64,000 nucleotides of DNA from CAUZIR01 sp965250195 (GTDB taxonomy: Bacteria > Chloroflexota > Dehalococcoidia > Lucifugimonadales > UBA2962), in the NCBI GenBank assembly GCA_965250195.1, contig OZ252295.1, positions 1,302,001 through 1,366,000 of the forward strand, given 5' to 3'. The notes under the pieces were generated by a model. The model ran no database searches, was not told where the DNA came from, and saw only the letters and a program-made list of their open reading frames with translations. The position numbers and the translations under genes are program-made. Every line of letters starts with the position of its first letter. Within the stretch, counting starts at the first letter, position 1. This document shows positions 41,900-50,741 of the stretch, piece after piece.

Positions 41900-44245
41900 A
41901 TGACCACTTCCCTAATGGGCGTCCGTGTAAAGAGGCGTGAAGACGCGCGGCTTTTGCGCGGCACCGGCAAATACGTCGACGACATAAAGCTGGCGGGGAT
42001 GCTGTCCATGCAGCTGGTTCGTAGCCCTTACGGTCACGCGAAGATCACCAGCATCGACTCCTCTGCCGCCGAGGCGATGGACGGCGTTGTCGCCGTCTAC
42101 ACCGGCGAGCAGCTCAAAGACGAGCAGGGCTCCGTGCCGTGTGGATGGGTAGTCCCCGACACCAAAGAAGTCGCCCACCCTCCTATAGCCATCGACACCG
42201 TGCGCTTCGTCGGTGACATCGTCGCGGCCGTCGTGGCCAGGACCCCCGAGGCGGCGGCAGACGCCGTCCGATTGGTAGACGTAGAGTACGAGAACCTTCC
42301 CGTGGTAGTCGGGACTGGAGAGGCCGCCAAGCCCGGCGCCCCTCAGCTGCACCACGACGCCCCCAACAACATCGCTTTCGAGTGGCAGGTCGCCGGTGGC
42401 GACGTCGACGCCGCCGTCAAGGAAGCCGAAGTCGTCGTCAAGCAGACCATGGTCAACCAGCGACTGGTCCCCAACGCCATGGAGACGCGCGGCATCGTCT
42501 GCGAATACAACCACGGCTCCAACCAGCTCACCCTGTGGACCTCGACTCAGATCCCGCATCTCGTGCGGCTACTGTTGGCCCTGACCATCGGCCACCCCGA
42601 GCATCTGATTCGGGTGGTCGCCCCGGACGTGGGTGGCGCATTCGGCTCCAAGCTCTACATGTACGCGGAGGAAGTCATCGCCGCCGTCGTGGCCAAGCGT
42701 GTGAGGCGCCCGATCAAGTGGATCGAGTCCCGGCAGGAGGCGTACATGGCGACCACTCATGGTCGCGATCACCTCAGCACCGGCACCCTAGCTGGGAAAA
42801 GTGACGGCACCATAACCGCATTGGACGTCGAAACCACCGCCAACATGGGCGCCTACCTTTCTACGTTCGCCCCGCTCATTCCGACGCTCCTCTACGGGCT
42901 GATGATGGGCGGCCCTTACGACCTGGCGAACCTGCGGTGCAGTGTCACCGCCGTCTACACCAACACCACACCTGTCGATGCCTACAGGGGCGCCGGGCGG
43001 CCCGAGGCCGTGTACATCATTGAGCGGCTGGTGGACATGTTCGCCGCCAAGATCGGCATGGACCCCGGAGTCGTGCGGCGAAAGAACTTCATCGAGCCCT
43101 TCGACGACGGCCACACGGTCGCCACGGGCGTCACCTACGACAGTGGCAACTACCACATCGCGTTCGACCGGGCCATGGAGATCGTCGGCTACGAAGACTT
43201 CCGCGCCGAGCAGGCCGCCGCTCGCGACGAGGGTCGATTGCTCGGAATCGGCCTCTCAACGTACGTAGAAATCTGCGGCGCGGCCCCGTCGTCCGTAGCC
43301 GTCACCCTCGGGGCGCGTGCTGGACTCTGGGAGAGTGCGACTGTTCGTGTGAATCCCACCGGAACTATTCGCGTATTCAGCGGCTCATCCAGCCACGGCC
43401 AGGGCCACGAGACCGCCTTCGCCCAACTGGTAGCAGGTGAACTCGGGGTCCCAATCGAAAACGTCGAGATCGTCCACGGTGACACCGACCAGGTCCAGTT
43501 CGGCACCGGCACCTTCGGGTCTCGGAGCGCCGCGGTCGGTGGAGGCGCCATCAACGCGGCCGTCACCAAAATCAAAGACAAGGCCAAAAAGCTCGCGGCC
43601 CACCTGCTGGAAGCCGCGCCCGAGGACATCGTCTACGAAGACGGCAAGCTCTTCGTAAAGGGCGCCCCGGCAGAGGCCAAGACTTTTGGGGACATCGCCC
43701 TCGCGGCTCATGTCTACGCCGGTGAGCTTCCTGATGGGATGGAGCCCGGGTTGGAAGAAACGAGTTTCTTCGACCCCAGCAACTTCACCTGGCCCTTCGG
43801 CACCCACATCGCCGTCGTCGAAATAGACCCCGACACCGGTGCGGTAACACCCCTTCGGTACATAGCGGTGGACGACGTTGGCAACATCATCAACCCGATG
43901 ATCGTCGACGGCATGGTGCATGGCGGCGCCGCCCAGGGGATGGGTCAGGCGTTGCAGGAAGAGGCCATCTACGATGACGACGGTCAGCTGCTGACCGGCA
44001 CCATGCTGGACTACGCAGTACCCTCAGCCGAAGATCTCCCGAACTTCGAAGTAGACCAGACCGTCACTCCCACGCAGGTCAATCCGATGGGCGTCAAAGG
44101 CGCTGGAGAGACGGCCACCATCGCCGGCTCGCCCGCCGTCATCAACGCCGTCGTAGATGCGCTGGCGCACCTTGGCGTGACCCATCTCGACATGCCCGCC
44201 AAGCCCGAGAACGTCTGGCGCGTCATGCGGGACGCACAGGCCTGA
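41900..44245 (+). CDS. Molybdenum hydroxylase large subunit, form II CoxL-like (xanthine dehydrogenase family)
   Basis: A 781-residue molybdopterin-cytosine-dinucleotide-type large subunit. RGTGKYVDDI opens domain a/b; the active-site loop is AYRGAGR at 361-367, the form II signature, not the AYRCSFR of true CO dehydrogenase; the catalytic Glu is Glu737 in GAGETATIAG. The substrate is probably an N-heterocycle or aldehyde, not CO. The FAD (CoxM) and 2Fe-2S (CoxS) subunits that normally accompany it are missing from the window. Strong ribosome site GAGGAGG. The 138-base gap before it has only a weak promoter candidate (TTGTTT, TAGAGT, 41772-41801). Confidence 0.9.
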   Translation: MTTSLMGVRVKRREDARLLRGTGKYVDDIKLAGMLSMQLVRSPYGHAKITSIDSSAAEAMDGVVAVYTGEQLKDEQGSVPCGWVVPDTKEVAHPPIAIDTVRFVGDIVAAVVARTPEAAADAVRLVDVEYENLPVVVGTGEAAKPGAPQLHHDAPNNIAFEWQVAGGDVDAAVKEAEVVVKQTMVNQRLVPNAMETRGIVCEYNHGSNQLTLWTSTQIPHLVRLLLALTIGHPEHLIRVVAPDVGGAFGSKLYMYAEEVIAAVVAKRVRRPIKWIESRQEAYMATTHGRDHLSTGTLAGKSDGTITALDVETTANMGAYLSTFAPLIPTLLYGLMMGGPYDLANLRCSVTAVYTNTTPVDAYRGAGRPEAVYIIERLVDMFAAKIGMDPGVVRRKNFIEPFDDGHTVATGVTYDSGNYHIAFDRAMEIVGYEDFRAEQAAARDEGRLLGIGLSTYVEICGAAPSSVAVTLGARAGLWESATVRVNPTGTIRVFSGSSSHGQGHETAFAQLVAGELGVPIENVEIVHGDTDQVQFGTGTFGSRSAAVGGGAINAAVTKIKDKAKKLAAHLLEAAPEDIVYEDGKLFVKGAPAEAKTFGDIALAAHVYAGELPDGMEPGLEETSFFDPSNFTWPFGTHIAVVEIDPDTGAVTPLRYIAVDDVGNIINPMIVDGMVHGGAAQGMGQALQEEAIYDDDGQLLTGTMLDYAVPSAEDLPNFEVDQTVTPTQVNPMGVKGAGETATIAGSPAVINAVVDALAHLGVTHLDMPAKPENVWRVMRDAQA

Positions 44246-44256
44246 GCCGAGACCCC

Positions 44257-45180
44257 GTGAGCCAAGCCCGGCCGAGCAAAACCGGGCCCAACGGCGCTCG
44301 GCGGAGTTCGGACCCGGTCGGAAAAATCCTCGACCGGCTGGAGTCGGCCGACTACATCGCCGACCCGTCCATCGGCACCGCCATCTACATGGCCCAGGAG
44401 TTGGGTCGTCCGCTGCTAATAGAGGGCAGGGCGGGCGTCGGCAAGACGGAAATAGCTAGGGTCATGGCCGGGCTGCTCGAAACGCGCCTCATACGCCTGC
44501 AGTGCTACGAGGGGTTGGACGTCAACACCGCGCTCTACGAGTGGAACTACCCACGCCAGCTCCTGCACATCAAACTGGACGAGGGCAGCGGCCGGTCCAC
44601 GGCGGACCGCGAGCGTGAGATATTCAGCCGCGAATTCTTGCTGGAGCGCCCCCTGCTGGCGGCCATCACCGAGCCCGACAGGGCGCCCGTGCTGCTCATC
44701 GACGAGATCGACCGGGCAGACGAAGAGTTCGAGGCGTTCTTGTTGGAAATCCTCTCGGATTTCCAGGTCACGATCCCCGAGCTGGGCACCATAGCTGCAA
44801 CGCATCCGCCCCTGGTGATCCTCACCTCCAACCGTACGAGAGAGCTATCCGACGCGCTGCGGCGCCGGTGCCTGTACCTGTGGATCGACTACCCGGACTA
44901 CGAAAAAGAGTTGCGCATCGTGCGGGCCAAAATACCAGGTATCGAGGAGCAACTTGCCAGCCAGGTAGTGAAATTCGTAGAGGACGTGCGCGGTCTCGAT
45001 CTGGACAAGTTGCCGGGCGTCTCAGAAACGTTGGACTGGGCCAGGGCCATGATCGTAATGAGCTATGAGAAGATCGACCGCGAGGCGGTCGAGAGCACCC
45101 TGGGGGCGCTCATCAAAGACGCCGACGACCTGGAGGAGTTCAGGGCAAAGGCCCTCGAGGAGCTCGTGGCAAAAGTTTAG
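44257..45180 (+). CDS. MoxR-family AAA+ ATPase (CoxD-like)
   Basis: A 307-residue AAA+ chaperone-like ATPase. Walker A is EGRAGVGKTE, Walker B LLIDEIDRADEEFEAFLLE, sensor 1 ILTSNRTREL, with the arginine-finger region RRRCLYLWIDYP. CoxD/MoxR proteins help assemble or sulfurate molybdenum hydroxylases together with a VWA protein (CoxE). Here it follows the large-subunit gene by 11 bases, while a CoxE-like gene stands alone at 50742-51872 on the other strand. GTG start. Confidence 0.9.
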   Translation: MSQARPSKTGPNGARRSSDPVGKILDRLESADYIADPSIGTAIYMAQELGRPLLIEGRAGVGKTEIARVMAGLLETRLIRLQCYEGLDVNTALYEWNYPRQLLHIKLDEGSGRSTADREREIFSREFLLERPLLAAITEPDRAPVLLIDEIDRADEEFEAFLLEILSDFQVTIPELGTIAATHPPLVILTSNRTRELSDALRRRCLYLWIDYPDYEKELRIVRAKIPGIEEQLASQVVKFVEDVRGLDLDKLPGVSETLDWARAMIVMSYEKIDREAVESTLGALIKDADDLEEFRAKALEELVAKV

Positions 45181-45272
45181 AACCGCTGGCGAAGGTATAA
45201 CGGCCGGCGCAAACACCGTTAGCTCACCGTAAGGGCGATTGCGACGAAGCGATCGTCATTGAGGAGAAAAAA

Positions 45273-46943
45273 ATGGCAAGGATGACCGGTAAAAAGGCGC
45301 TGCTGGAGATGCTCCGGGCCGAGGGTGTCAAGTACATCTTCGGCAACCCCGGCACCTCTGAGGGGGCGATCATGGACGCCCTCGAAGACTACCCGGACAT
45401 CCACTACGTCCTGGCCACGCAGGAGGGCGCGGCCATGGGCGCGGCCGACGCCTACGCCCGTGCCACCGGCAAGCCTTCGTTCGTAAACCTGCACATCGAA
45501 ACCGGCCTGGCCAACGGTATCAGCCTGCTGCACAACGCGGCGGCAGGCGGCACGCCGTTGGTGCTGACCGCGGGCAACAAAGACATGCGAAAGCTCATCG
45601 AGGGCCGCACGCCCCTGGCCGACATGGTCAAGACCTTCACCAAGTGGAGCGCGGAGCTGACGCACCCCGAACAGATACCTGCCGCCATTCGGAGGGCCTT
45701 CAACGAGGCGCGCACGCCGCCCTCAGGTCCCACCTTCATTGCCTTCTCCGCCAACGCCCTTGATGGCGAGGCCGACATGGAAATCGTGCCCAATTCGAAA
45801 GGCTACTTCCGAATGGGACCGGACGCCGACGCCATTAAAGAGGCCGCCGACATACTGGCGAGCTCCAAGAACCCCGTCATGCTGGTGGGTGACCGCGTAG
45901 CGCAGTCCGGCGCGTCAGAAGAGGCCGTGCGCGTGGCGGAAGCACTGGGTGCTCCCGTCTATTCCACCCTCTACTCCGAGATGAACTTCCCCTCTCGCCA
46001 CCCGCTGTACAAGGGCCCCCTGCTCTGGGGCTTTCCAACAGGCAAAGAGGCTCTCGCCGACGCCGACGCCGTTATCGCGGTCGGTAACACCTTCTCCGGC
46101 TACTTCTTCTTCCCAGACGAGGGGAACAGTTCCTTCGCCCCCAGCACCAGGGTCGTGCACATGGACGCGTCGCCCGTGGAGGTCGGCAAGAGCGAGCCCA
46201 CCGACGTCGGCATAATCGCCGACCCCAAAATCGGCCTCGCCCAATTGGCAGAGGCGCTGGAAGGCGCCATGAGCGGCAGCGCGCAAGAAGCGGCCAAGGG
46301 TCGAGCCGAGACCGTGGCCGGTGAGACCGCGAGCGCCAGGGCCAAGTGGGAAGCCCGCATAAAAGAGCGCTGGGACATCTCACCCATGTCGGCGGAGCGC
46401 ATGATGGCCGAGGTGGCCGCCGTCATCCCCGATGACACGGTGATAGTGGACGACTCGGTCACCACCCGCGCGGCGGTGGTCGGCGCCATCGAGTTCAACC
46501 GGCCCGGCCAGGTGTTCGGCGAGCGTGGCGGTGCCATCGGCTGGGGCATCGGCGGCGGCATGGGCGCCAAGCTGGCCAACCCCGGCAAGCCGGTCATAGC
46601 CATCCTCGGCGACGGCTCGGCCATGATGACCGTGCAGGGTTACTACACGGCCGCCATCGAGAACATCCCCATCATCTACATCATCTGCAACAACGAGGCG
46701 TACCGGGTCCTGAAGGTCAACATGGACGTGTACAAGAGCCTCGTCGTGGGTCAGAACCCGCCCCAGAGCAAGTACATGGCGATGGACTTCCCCCAGCGGC
46801 TCGACCACGCGGCCCTGGCCCGGGCGATGGGCGTCTACGGGGTGCGCATCGAAGACCCGGCCCAGATAGGGCCTGAGCTAACCAAGGCCCTCGCGTCCGG
46901 CAAGCCCGCCGTCCTCGACATCGTCATCGACGGGGCTCTTTAG
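45273..46943 (+). CDS. ThDP-dependent decarboxylase/lyase, benzoylformate-decarboxylase-like
   Basis: A 556-residue ThDP enzyme with the usual PYR, TH3 and PP domains. The cofactor-activating Glu is Glu51 in LATQEGAAMG; His74 in VNLHIETG matches the catalytic His of benzoylformate decarboxylase; the metal/ThDP motif is GDGSAMMTVQGYY to CNN. Acetolactate synthases lack this His, so a 2-ketoacid decarboxylase or carboligase role is favoured. Strong ribosome site GAGGAG seven bases before ATG. The gap in front (45181-45272) has a lone TATAAC at 45196. It is followed by the PPOX gene after ten bases. Confidence 0.85.
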   Translation: MARMTGKKALLEMLRAEGVKYIFGNPGTSEGAIMDALEDYPDIHYVLATQEGAAMGAADAYARATGKPSFVNLHIETGLANGISLLHNAAAGGTPLVLTAGNKDMRKLIEGRTPLADMVKTFTKWSAELTHPEQIPAAIRRAFNEARTPPSGPTFIAFSANALDGEADMEIVPNSKGYFRMGPDADAIKEAADILASSKNPVMLVGDRVAQSGASEEAVRVAEALGAPVYSTLYSEMNFPSRHPLYKGPLLWGFPTGKEALADADAVIAVGNTFSGYFFFPDEGNSSFAPSTRVVHMDASPVEVGKSEPTDVGIIADPKIGLAQLAEALEGAMSGSAQEAAKGRAETVAGETASARAKWEARIKERWDISPMSAERMMAEVAAVIPDDTVIVDDSVTTRAAVVGAIEFNRPGQVFGERGGAIGWGIGGGMGAKLANPGKPVIAILGDGSAMMTVQGYYTAAIENIPIIYIICNNEAYRVLKVNMDVYKSLVVGQNPPQSKYMAMDFPQRLDHAALARAMGVYGVRIEDPAQIGPELTKALASGKPAVLDIVIDGAL

Positions 46944-46953
46944 GAAAAGTCCA

Positions 46954-47397
46954 ATGACCGAAAAGACAGAACACGCCCGTTTAGAAGCCTTTCTAAAGCC
47001 GTCGCTAATCGCGGTGGCGGCCACCGTGGGCACCAGCGGCATGCCACAGGTGACCCCGGTCTGGTACGACTACCGGGACGGGGCCATGCTCATCTCCGTC
47101 ACCAAGGAGCGTCTCAAGTACAAGAACCTCGTCCGCGACCCCCGTCTGTCGGTGTGCGTGTACGGCCCGCCTCTGGCCAAGGTATTCGTCACCATGACCG
47201 GCCGGGCCGAGCTGTCCGACGATGACTCCATCTGGGAGCCCACCCGGAGAATCTGTGAGCGCTACATGTCGGCGGACGAAATCGAGCCCTGGATGCGGAT
47301 GCTCAAGGGCGAGAACCGCGTCATCATCACCCTCAGGCCAGATCGTGTCATGTTCAAAGACCTCGACGCGATACTCCCCGCCGGACCCGGTGGCTAG
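46954..47397 (+). CDS. PPOX/FDOR-class split-barrel flavin or F420-binding protein
   Basis: A 147-residue split-barrel protein of the pyridoxamine-phosphate-oxidase-like superfamily. MPQVTPVWYDYRDG, VTKERLKYKNLVRDPR and CVYGPPLAKVFVTMTGRA follow the pattern of F420/FMN-binding members (FDOR-B). It lacks the PLP/PNP-binding residues of true PdxH. Substrate unknown. With the LLM enzyme at 7829 it hints that the organism makes or uses F420. Confidence 0.83.
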   Translation: MTEKTEHARLEAFLKPSLIAVAATVGTSGMPQVTPVWYDYRDGAMLISVTKERLKYKNLVRDPRLSVCVYGPPLAKVFVTMTGRAELSDDDSIWEPTRRICERYMSADEIEPWMRMLKGENRVIITLRPDRVMFKDLDAILPAGPGG

Positions 47398-47456
47398 GCA
47401 CGGCTCCCAGGGGCTCACGGCTCCTAGGGACATACACTGGGGGCGGCACTGAGAAA

Positions 47457-48539
47457 ATGGCCGCCATCCTGCACGCTGACTTCGACGCCTTCTACACCTC
47501 GGTAGAACAGCGCGACGACCCGGCGCTGCGCGGTAAGCCCGTCGTCGTGGGTGGCGACCCCGAAACGAGGGGCGTCGTTGCGGCCGCATCTTACGAAGTG
47601 CGGGAGTTCGGCGTCCGCTCCGCCATGCCCATGAAGACCGCCATGAGGCTGTGCCCCCACGCCGTTCGGGTTTATCCGAGGTTCGAGGTTTATCGAGACG
47701 TCTCCCGCCAGGTCATGGAGATTTTTCGTGTGGTCACGCCCCTGGTCGAGCCGCTCTCTCTCGATGAGGCGTTTTTGGACGTCACGAATCGAGTGGATGA
47801 GCAATGGTCCCCGGAAAAGATTGCCCGCGGCCTCAAGGGCCGTATCAAAAAGCGCACGAGCCTGACCATCTCCATCGGCGTCGCGTCCAGCAAGTCGGTG
47901 GCAAAGATCGCCTCGGACATGGACAAGCCCGACGGTCTCACGGTGGTCGTTCCAGGTAAAGAACAGCAGTTCTTGGCTCCGCTCCCGGTTGGCCGACTGT
48001 GGGGCATCGGCCCCAAGACCCAGGAGCGCCTGGCGGGCGACGAAATCACGACCATCGGTCAGCTCGCAGAGCGACCGGTCGAATGGTTCGCGAAAAATTT
48101 CGGGAAAAACGGCCCGTTTTTTCGGGACCTCGCCAACGGCATCGACCAAAGGCCCGTAGTGGTGGAACGCAGGCGAAAGTCTTTGAGCGCCGAGACCACG
48201 CTCGCCGTCGACTCCGGCGACACCGAGCAGCTAACCGAACTGGTCGAGAGATTGAGCGCAAGGGTTGGAAGCCAGTTAGAGCGGCGGGGCATGTCCGGCC
48301 GCACCGTGAAGCTGAAGCTGCGGCTGGAAGATTTTACGACTTTCACCCGCCAGGTAACGCTTGATCACCCGGTGTCATCACCGGACGAAATCGGCCGGGC
48401 GGCGACGGAGATGCTGCGCCGAGAGCTGGCCCCAGACCGGCGCTTCCGGCTCGTCGGCGTCGGCGTCTCCGGCTTCGAGACCCCCGAGACGGCCGAAGAA
48501 GAGAACCCCTTGCAGCCCCGTCTGGTCGGACTGGGCTAG
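47457..48539 (+). CDS. dinB: DNA polymerase IV (Y family)
   Basis: A 360-residue translesion polymerase. Catalytic motifs: HADFDAFYTSVEQRDDP (first Asp pair), YEVREFGVRSAMPM, and LSLDEAFLDVT (Asp-Glu). The thumb HhH (GIGPKTQERLAGD) and little-finger domain follow. No C-terminal beta-clamp peptide is obvious beyond the short PLQPRLVGL. It sits directly upstream of two alkylation-repair glycosylase genes, a small DNA-damage group. Confidence 0.92.
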   Translation: MAAILHADFDAFYTSVEQRDDPALRGKPVVVGGDPETRGVVAAASYEVREFGVRSAMPMKTAMRLCPHAVRVYPRFEVYRDVSRQVMEIFRVVTPLVEPLSLDEAFLDVTNRVDEQWSPEKIARGLKGRIKKRTSLTISIGVASSKSVAKIASDMDKPDGLTVVVPGKEQQFLAPLPVGRLWGIGPKTQERLAGDEITTIGQLAERPVEWFAKNFGKNGPFFRDLANGIDQRPVVVERRRKSLSAETTLAVDSGDTEQLTELVERLSARVGSQLERRGMSGRTVKLKLRLEDFTTFTRQVTLDHPVSSPDEIGRAATEMLRRELAPDRRFRLVGVGVSGFETPETAEEENPLQPRLVGLG

Positions 48540-48582
48540 AGTGCCGTGTGGACCGGGTCCGCATGCTCTAACATCGGTTGCC

Positions 48583-49200
48583 ATGATCGCCGACCCCTCA
48601 TCGACGCCTGAGCCCGACGGCCTCGTTCGCTGCCACGACGAGGTCTACGAGACCTTCGAGCGTCTCGAATATCACGACCGTTACTGGGGCACCCCCACGC
48701 GCAACGAGCGGCGGCTCTTCGAATTCCTCTCCCTCAGCGGAATGCAGGCCGGTCTCAGCTGGTGGACAATCTGGCGTCGCCGGGAGGCTTTTCGCGCAGC
48801 ATTTGACGATTTTGAACCCTCTAAAGTAGCGGACTACGGCGAAGACAAGATCGAAAAACTGCTCAACGACAAGGGGATAATTCGCAACCGGACCAAAATC
48901 AACGGAATCATCACCAACGCCCGTGCCATCGGGACCCTGGCTCCTGAGTTCGCCAGTTTGACCGATTACCTTTGGTCCTATTTGGGCGGCAGCCCGAGGC
49001 TCAACCGGTGGGCCCGCAACGAGACCGTCCCCGCCGTCGCGCCGCCGGCGCAAGAGTTGAGTGTCGACATGAAGAAGCGCGGATTCAAATTCTGCGGGCC
49101 GACCATCATGTACGCCTACATCGGCTCCGTCGGCCTCGTAAACGACCACCGCGAGGGCTGCTACAAGCAGGGCGAGCAACCCTTTGATATGAGCCGTTAA
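48583..49200 (+). CDS. DNA-3-methyladenine glycosylase I paralogue with altered base pocket
   Basis: A 205-residue TagI-family protein. The zinc ligands are kept (Cys in RCHDE, His in EYHDRYWG, His and Cys in NDHREGC), and AGLSWWTIWRRRE plus GIIRNRTKIN match the family. However, the residue equivalent to E. coli Glu38, which reads N3-methyladenine, is Ser (LSGMQAGLSW against LEGQQAGLSW). It is longer at the N-terminus than the second copy. Start ATG 48583 is chosen because longer frames run into dinB. A changed or lost substrate is likely. Confidence 0.85.
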   Translation: MIADPSSTPEPDGLVRCHDEVYETFERLEYHDRYWGTPTRNERRLFEFLSLSGMQAGLSWWTIWRRREAFRAAFDDFEPSKVADYGEDKIEKLLNDKGIIRNRTKINGIITNARAIGTLAPEFASLTDYLWSYLGGSPRLNRWARNETVPAVAPPAQELSVDMKKRGFKFCGPTIMYAYIGSVGLVNDHREGCYKQGEQPFDMSR

Positions 49201-49203
49201 CCC

Positions 49204-49779
49204 ATGCCCGAGCCAACCCGCTGCGACTGGTCCACCGACGACCCTGAGATGGTCGCCTACCACGACGAGGTGTGGGGGGTGCCACAGCGCGACGACCGGG
49301 CGCTGTTCGAGTTCCTAACGCTGGAGGGCGCCCAGGCGGGCCTGAGCTGGAGCACAATCTTGCACAAACGTGAAGGCTATCTTCGCGCCTTCGAAAAATT
49401 CGACGCCTCCGTCGTGGCAGGATACGACGAGGCCAAAATCGAGAGCTTGCTTGCCGACCCCGGCATCATCCGCAACCGCCTCAAGGTGCGCTCCACCATC
49501 ACCAACGCGGCCGTGATAATCGAGCTACGGGATGCGGGCGTCAGCCTGTCCGATTACCTGTGGGCCTTCGTGGATGGCGTACCGATCGTGAACCGGCGCC
49601 GCGAAATGTCGGAAGTCCCCGCCGTCACGGACGAGGCTGCGGCCATGAGCAAGGCGCTGAAAAAGCGTGGCTTCCGCTTCGTCGGCCCAACCATCTGCTA
49701 CGCGTTAATGCAGGCCTGCGGCATGGTCAACGACCACGTAGTGGACTGCTTCCGGTACTCAGAAGTGTCTGAGGGCTAG
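49204..49779 (+). CDS. tag: DNA-3-methyladenine glycosylase I
   Basis: A 191-residue enzyme excising 3-methyladenine from DNA. All family marks are present: RCDW with the zinc Cys, AYHDEVWGVP with Tyr and zinc His, LEGAQAGLSW with the base-reading Glu and Trp, GIIRNRLKV, and NDHVVDC with the last two zinc ligands. It starts three bases after the divergent paralogue, so both are made from one message with dinB. Its end overlaps the convergent fmt by four bases. Confidence 0.93.
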   Translation: MPEPTRCDWSTDDPEMVAYHDEVWGVPQRDDRALFEFLTLEGAQAGLSWSTILHKREGYLRAFEKFDASVVAGYDEAKIESLLADPGIIRNRLKVRSTITNAAVIIELRDAGVSLSDYLWAFVDGVPIVNRRREMSEVPAVTDEAAAMSKALKKRGFRFVGPTICYALMQACGMVNDHVVDCFRYSEVSEG

Positions 49780-50732
49780 CCGAGTACAGCCCCGGCGAAG
49801 TCGTCGTGCCCGGCCATGAACTCGGGCGCCGAGACCGCCTTGCGGCCTGCCATCTGTAGCCGCGTGATTGACAGCGTCCCCTCGCCCGTCGCCACCGCGA
49901 TGACGCCGCCCAAGACCGAAACCGAGACCGTAACTGTGCCCGGCGCCTGTGCGTCCCCGGTCGTCGCCGTCGCTTCAAGCAACTTCACCGTCTTGTCGCC
50001 CCAGGCCGTAAATGTTCCCGGCCACGGGTGATAGGCGCGCACCATGCGGGCGATGTGATCGGCCGACGCATCCCAGTCGATACGCCCGTCCTCCCGGGAC
50101 AGCCGTTTTGACAGCGTCGCGCCCGAGCCGTCTTGCGGCTGCGGCTCTGAGCGCCCCGCGTCCAGGTCGGTGAGTGCATCGATTAGCAGCCCGGCCCCCA
50201 TATCGAACAGGCGCCTGGTCAGCGCCGGGGTGCCCTCGTCCGGTTCGATTGGCGTCCGGCTTTGTGCCAGCAGCGGCCCGGTGTCGAGGCCTTCGTCCAG
50301 CAGCATCACCGTGACGCCGGTCGTCTCGTCGCCGCTCAGAATCGCAGCGGCGACGGGAGAGGCACCCCGGTGTTGGGGCAGCAGCGATGGGTGAATGTTC
50401 AGGCAACCGAGCCGGGGCGCATCCAGCACGGCTTTAGGCAAGATCTTCCCGTAGGCCGCGACCACCGCGGCGTCGGGCTCCAGCGCCGCGAACTGAGCCT
50501 GCGCGACGGCGCCCTTGAGCGATCCCGGTTGCAAGACTCGCAGTCCTCGCTCCTCGGCAAACGCCTTCACCGGCGTCGGCTGCGTTTTCTTGCCTCGTCC
50601 GGCGGGCTTATCGGGTTGCGTGTAGACGCCGACCACCTCGTGCCCGGCGCCGAGCAATAGCTCCAGCACCGGCACCGCAAAGCCGGGCGTCCCCATAAAT
50701 ACGATTCGTATCTTCGTCTCCGTCTTTGCCAA
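49776..50732 (-). CDS. fmt: Methionyl-tRNA formyltransferase
   Basis: A 318-residue enzyme that formylates initiator Met-tRNA using 10-formyl-tetrahydrofolate. Catalytic Asn-His-Asp are in LGCLNIHPSLLPQHRGASP and LDEGLDTGPLL; the C-terminal OB-like tRNA-binding domain follows. It starts 10 bases after the VWA gene stop. The usual partner def (peptide deformylase) is not in the window. Confidence 0.94.
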   Translation of the reverse strand: MAKTETKIRIVFMGTPGFAVPVLELLLGAGHEVVGVYTQPDKPAGRGKKTQPTPVKAFAEERGLRVLQPGSLKGAVAQAQFAALEPDAAVVAAYGKILPKAVLDAPRLGCLNIHPSLLPQHRGASPVAAAILSGDETTGVTVMLLDEGLDTGPLLAQSRTPIEPDEGTPALTRRLFDMGAGLLIDALTDLDAGRSEPQPQDGSGATLSKRLSREDGRIDWDASADHIARMVRAYHPWPGTFTAWGDKTVKLLEATATTGDAQAPGTVTVSVSVLGGVIAVATGEGTLSITRLQMAGRKAVSAPEFMAGHDDFAGAVLG

Positions 50733-50741
50733 CCGTGTCCC

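Noticed and set aside
41900..44245. Aerobic carbon monoxide dehydrogenase (CoxL)
   Set aside because: The active-site loop is AYRGAGR (form II), not AYRCSFR, and the medium and small subunits are missing; CO oxidation should not be claimed.
48361..48582. Longer start of the first tag gene inside dinB
   Set aside because: The extension is Arg/Pro/Ser-rich out-of-frame dinB sequence; ATG 48583 gives the family N-terminus.
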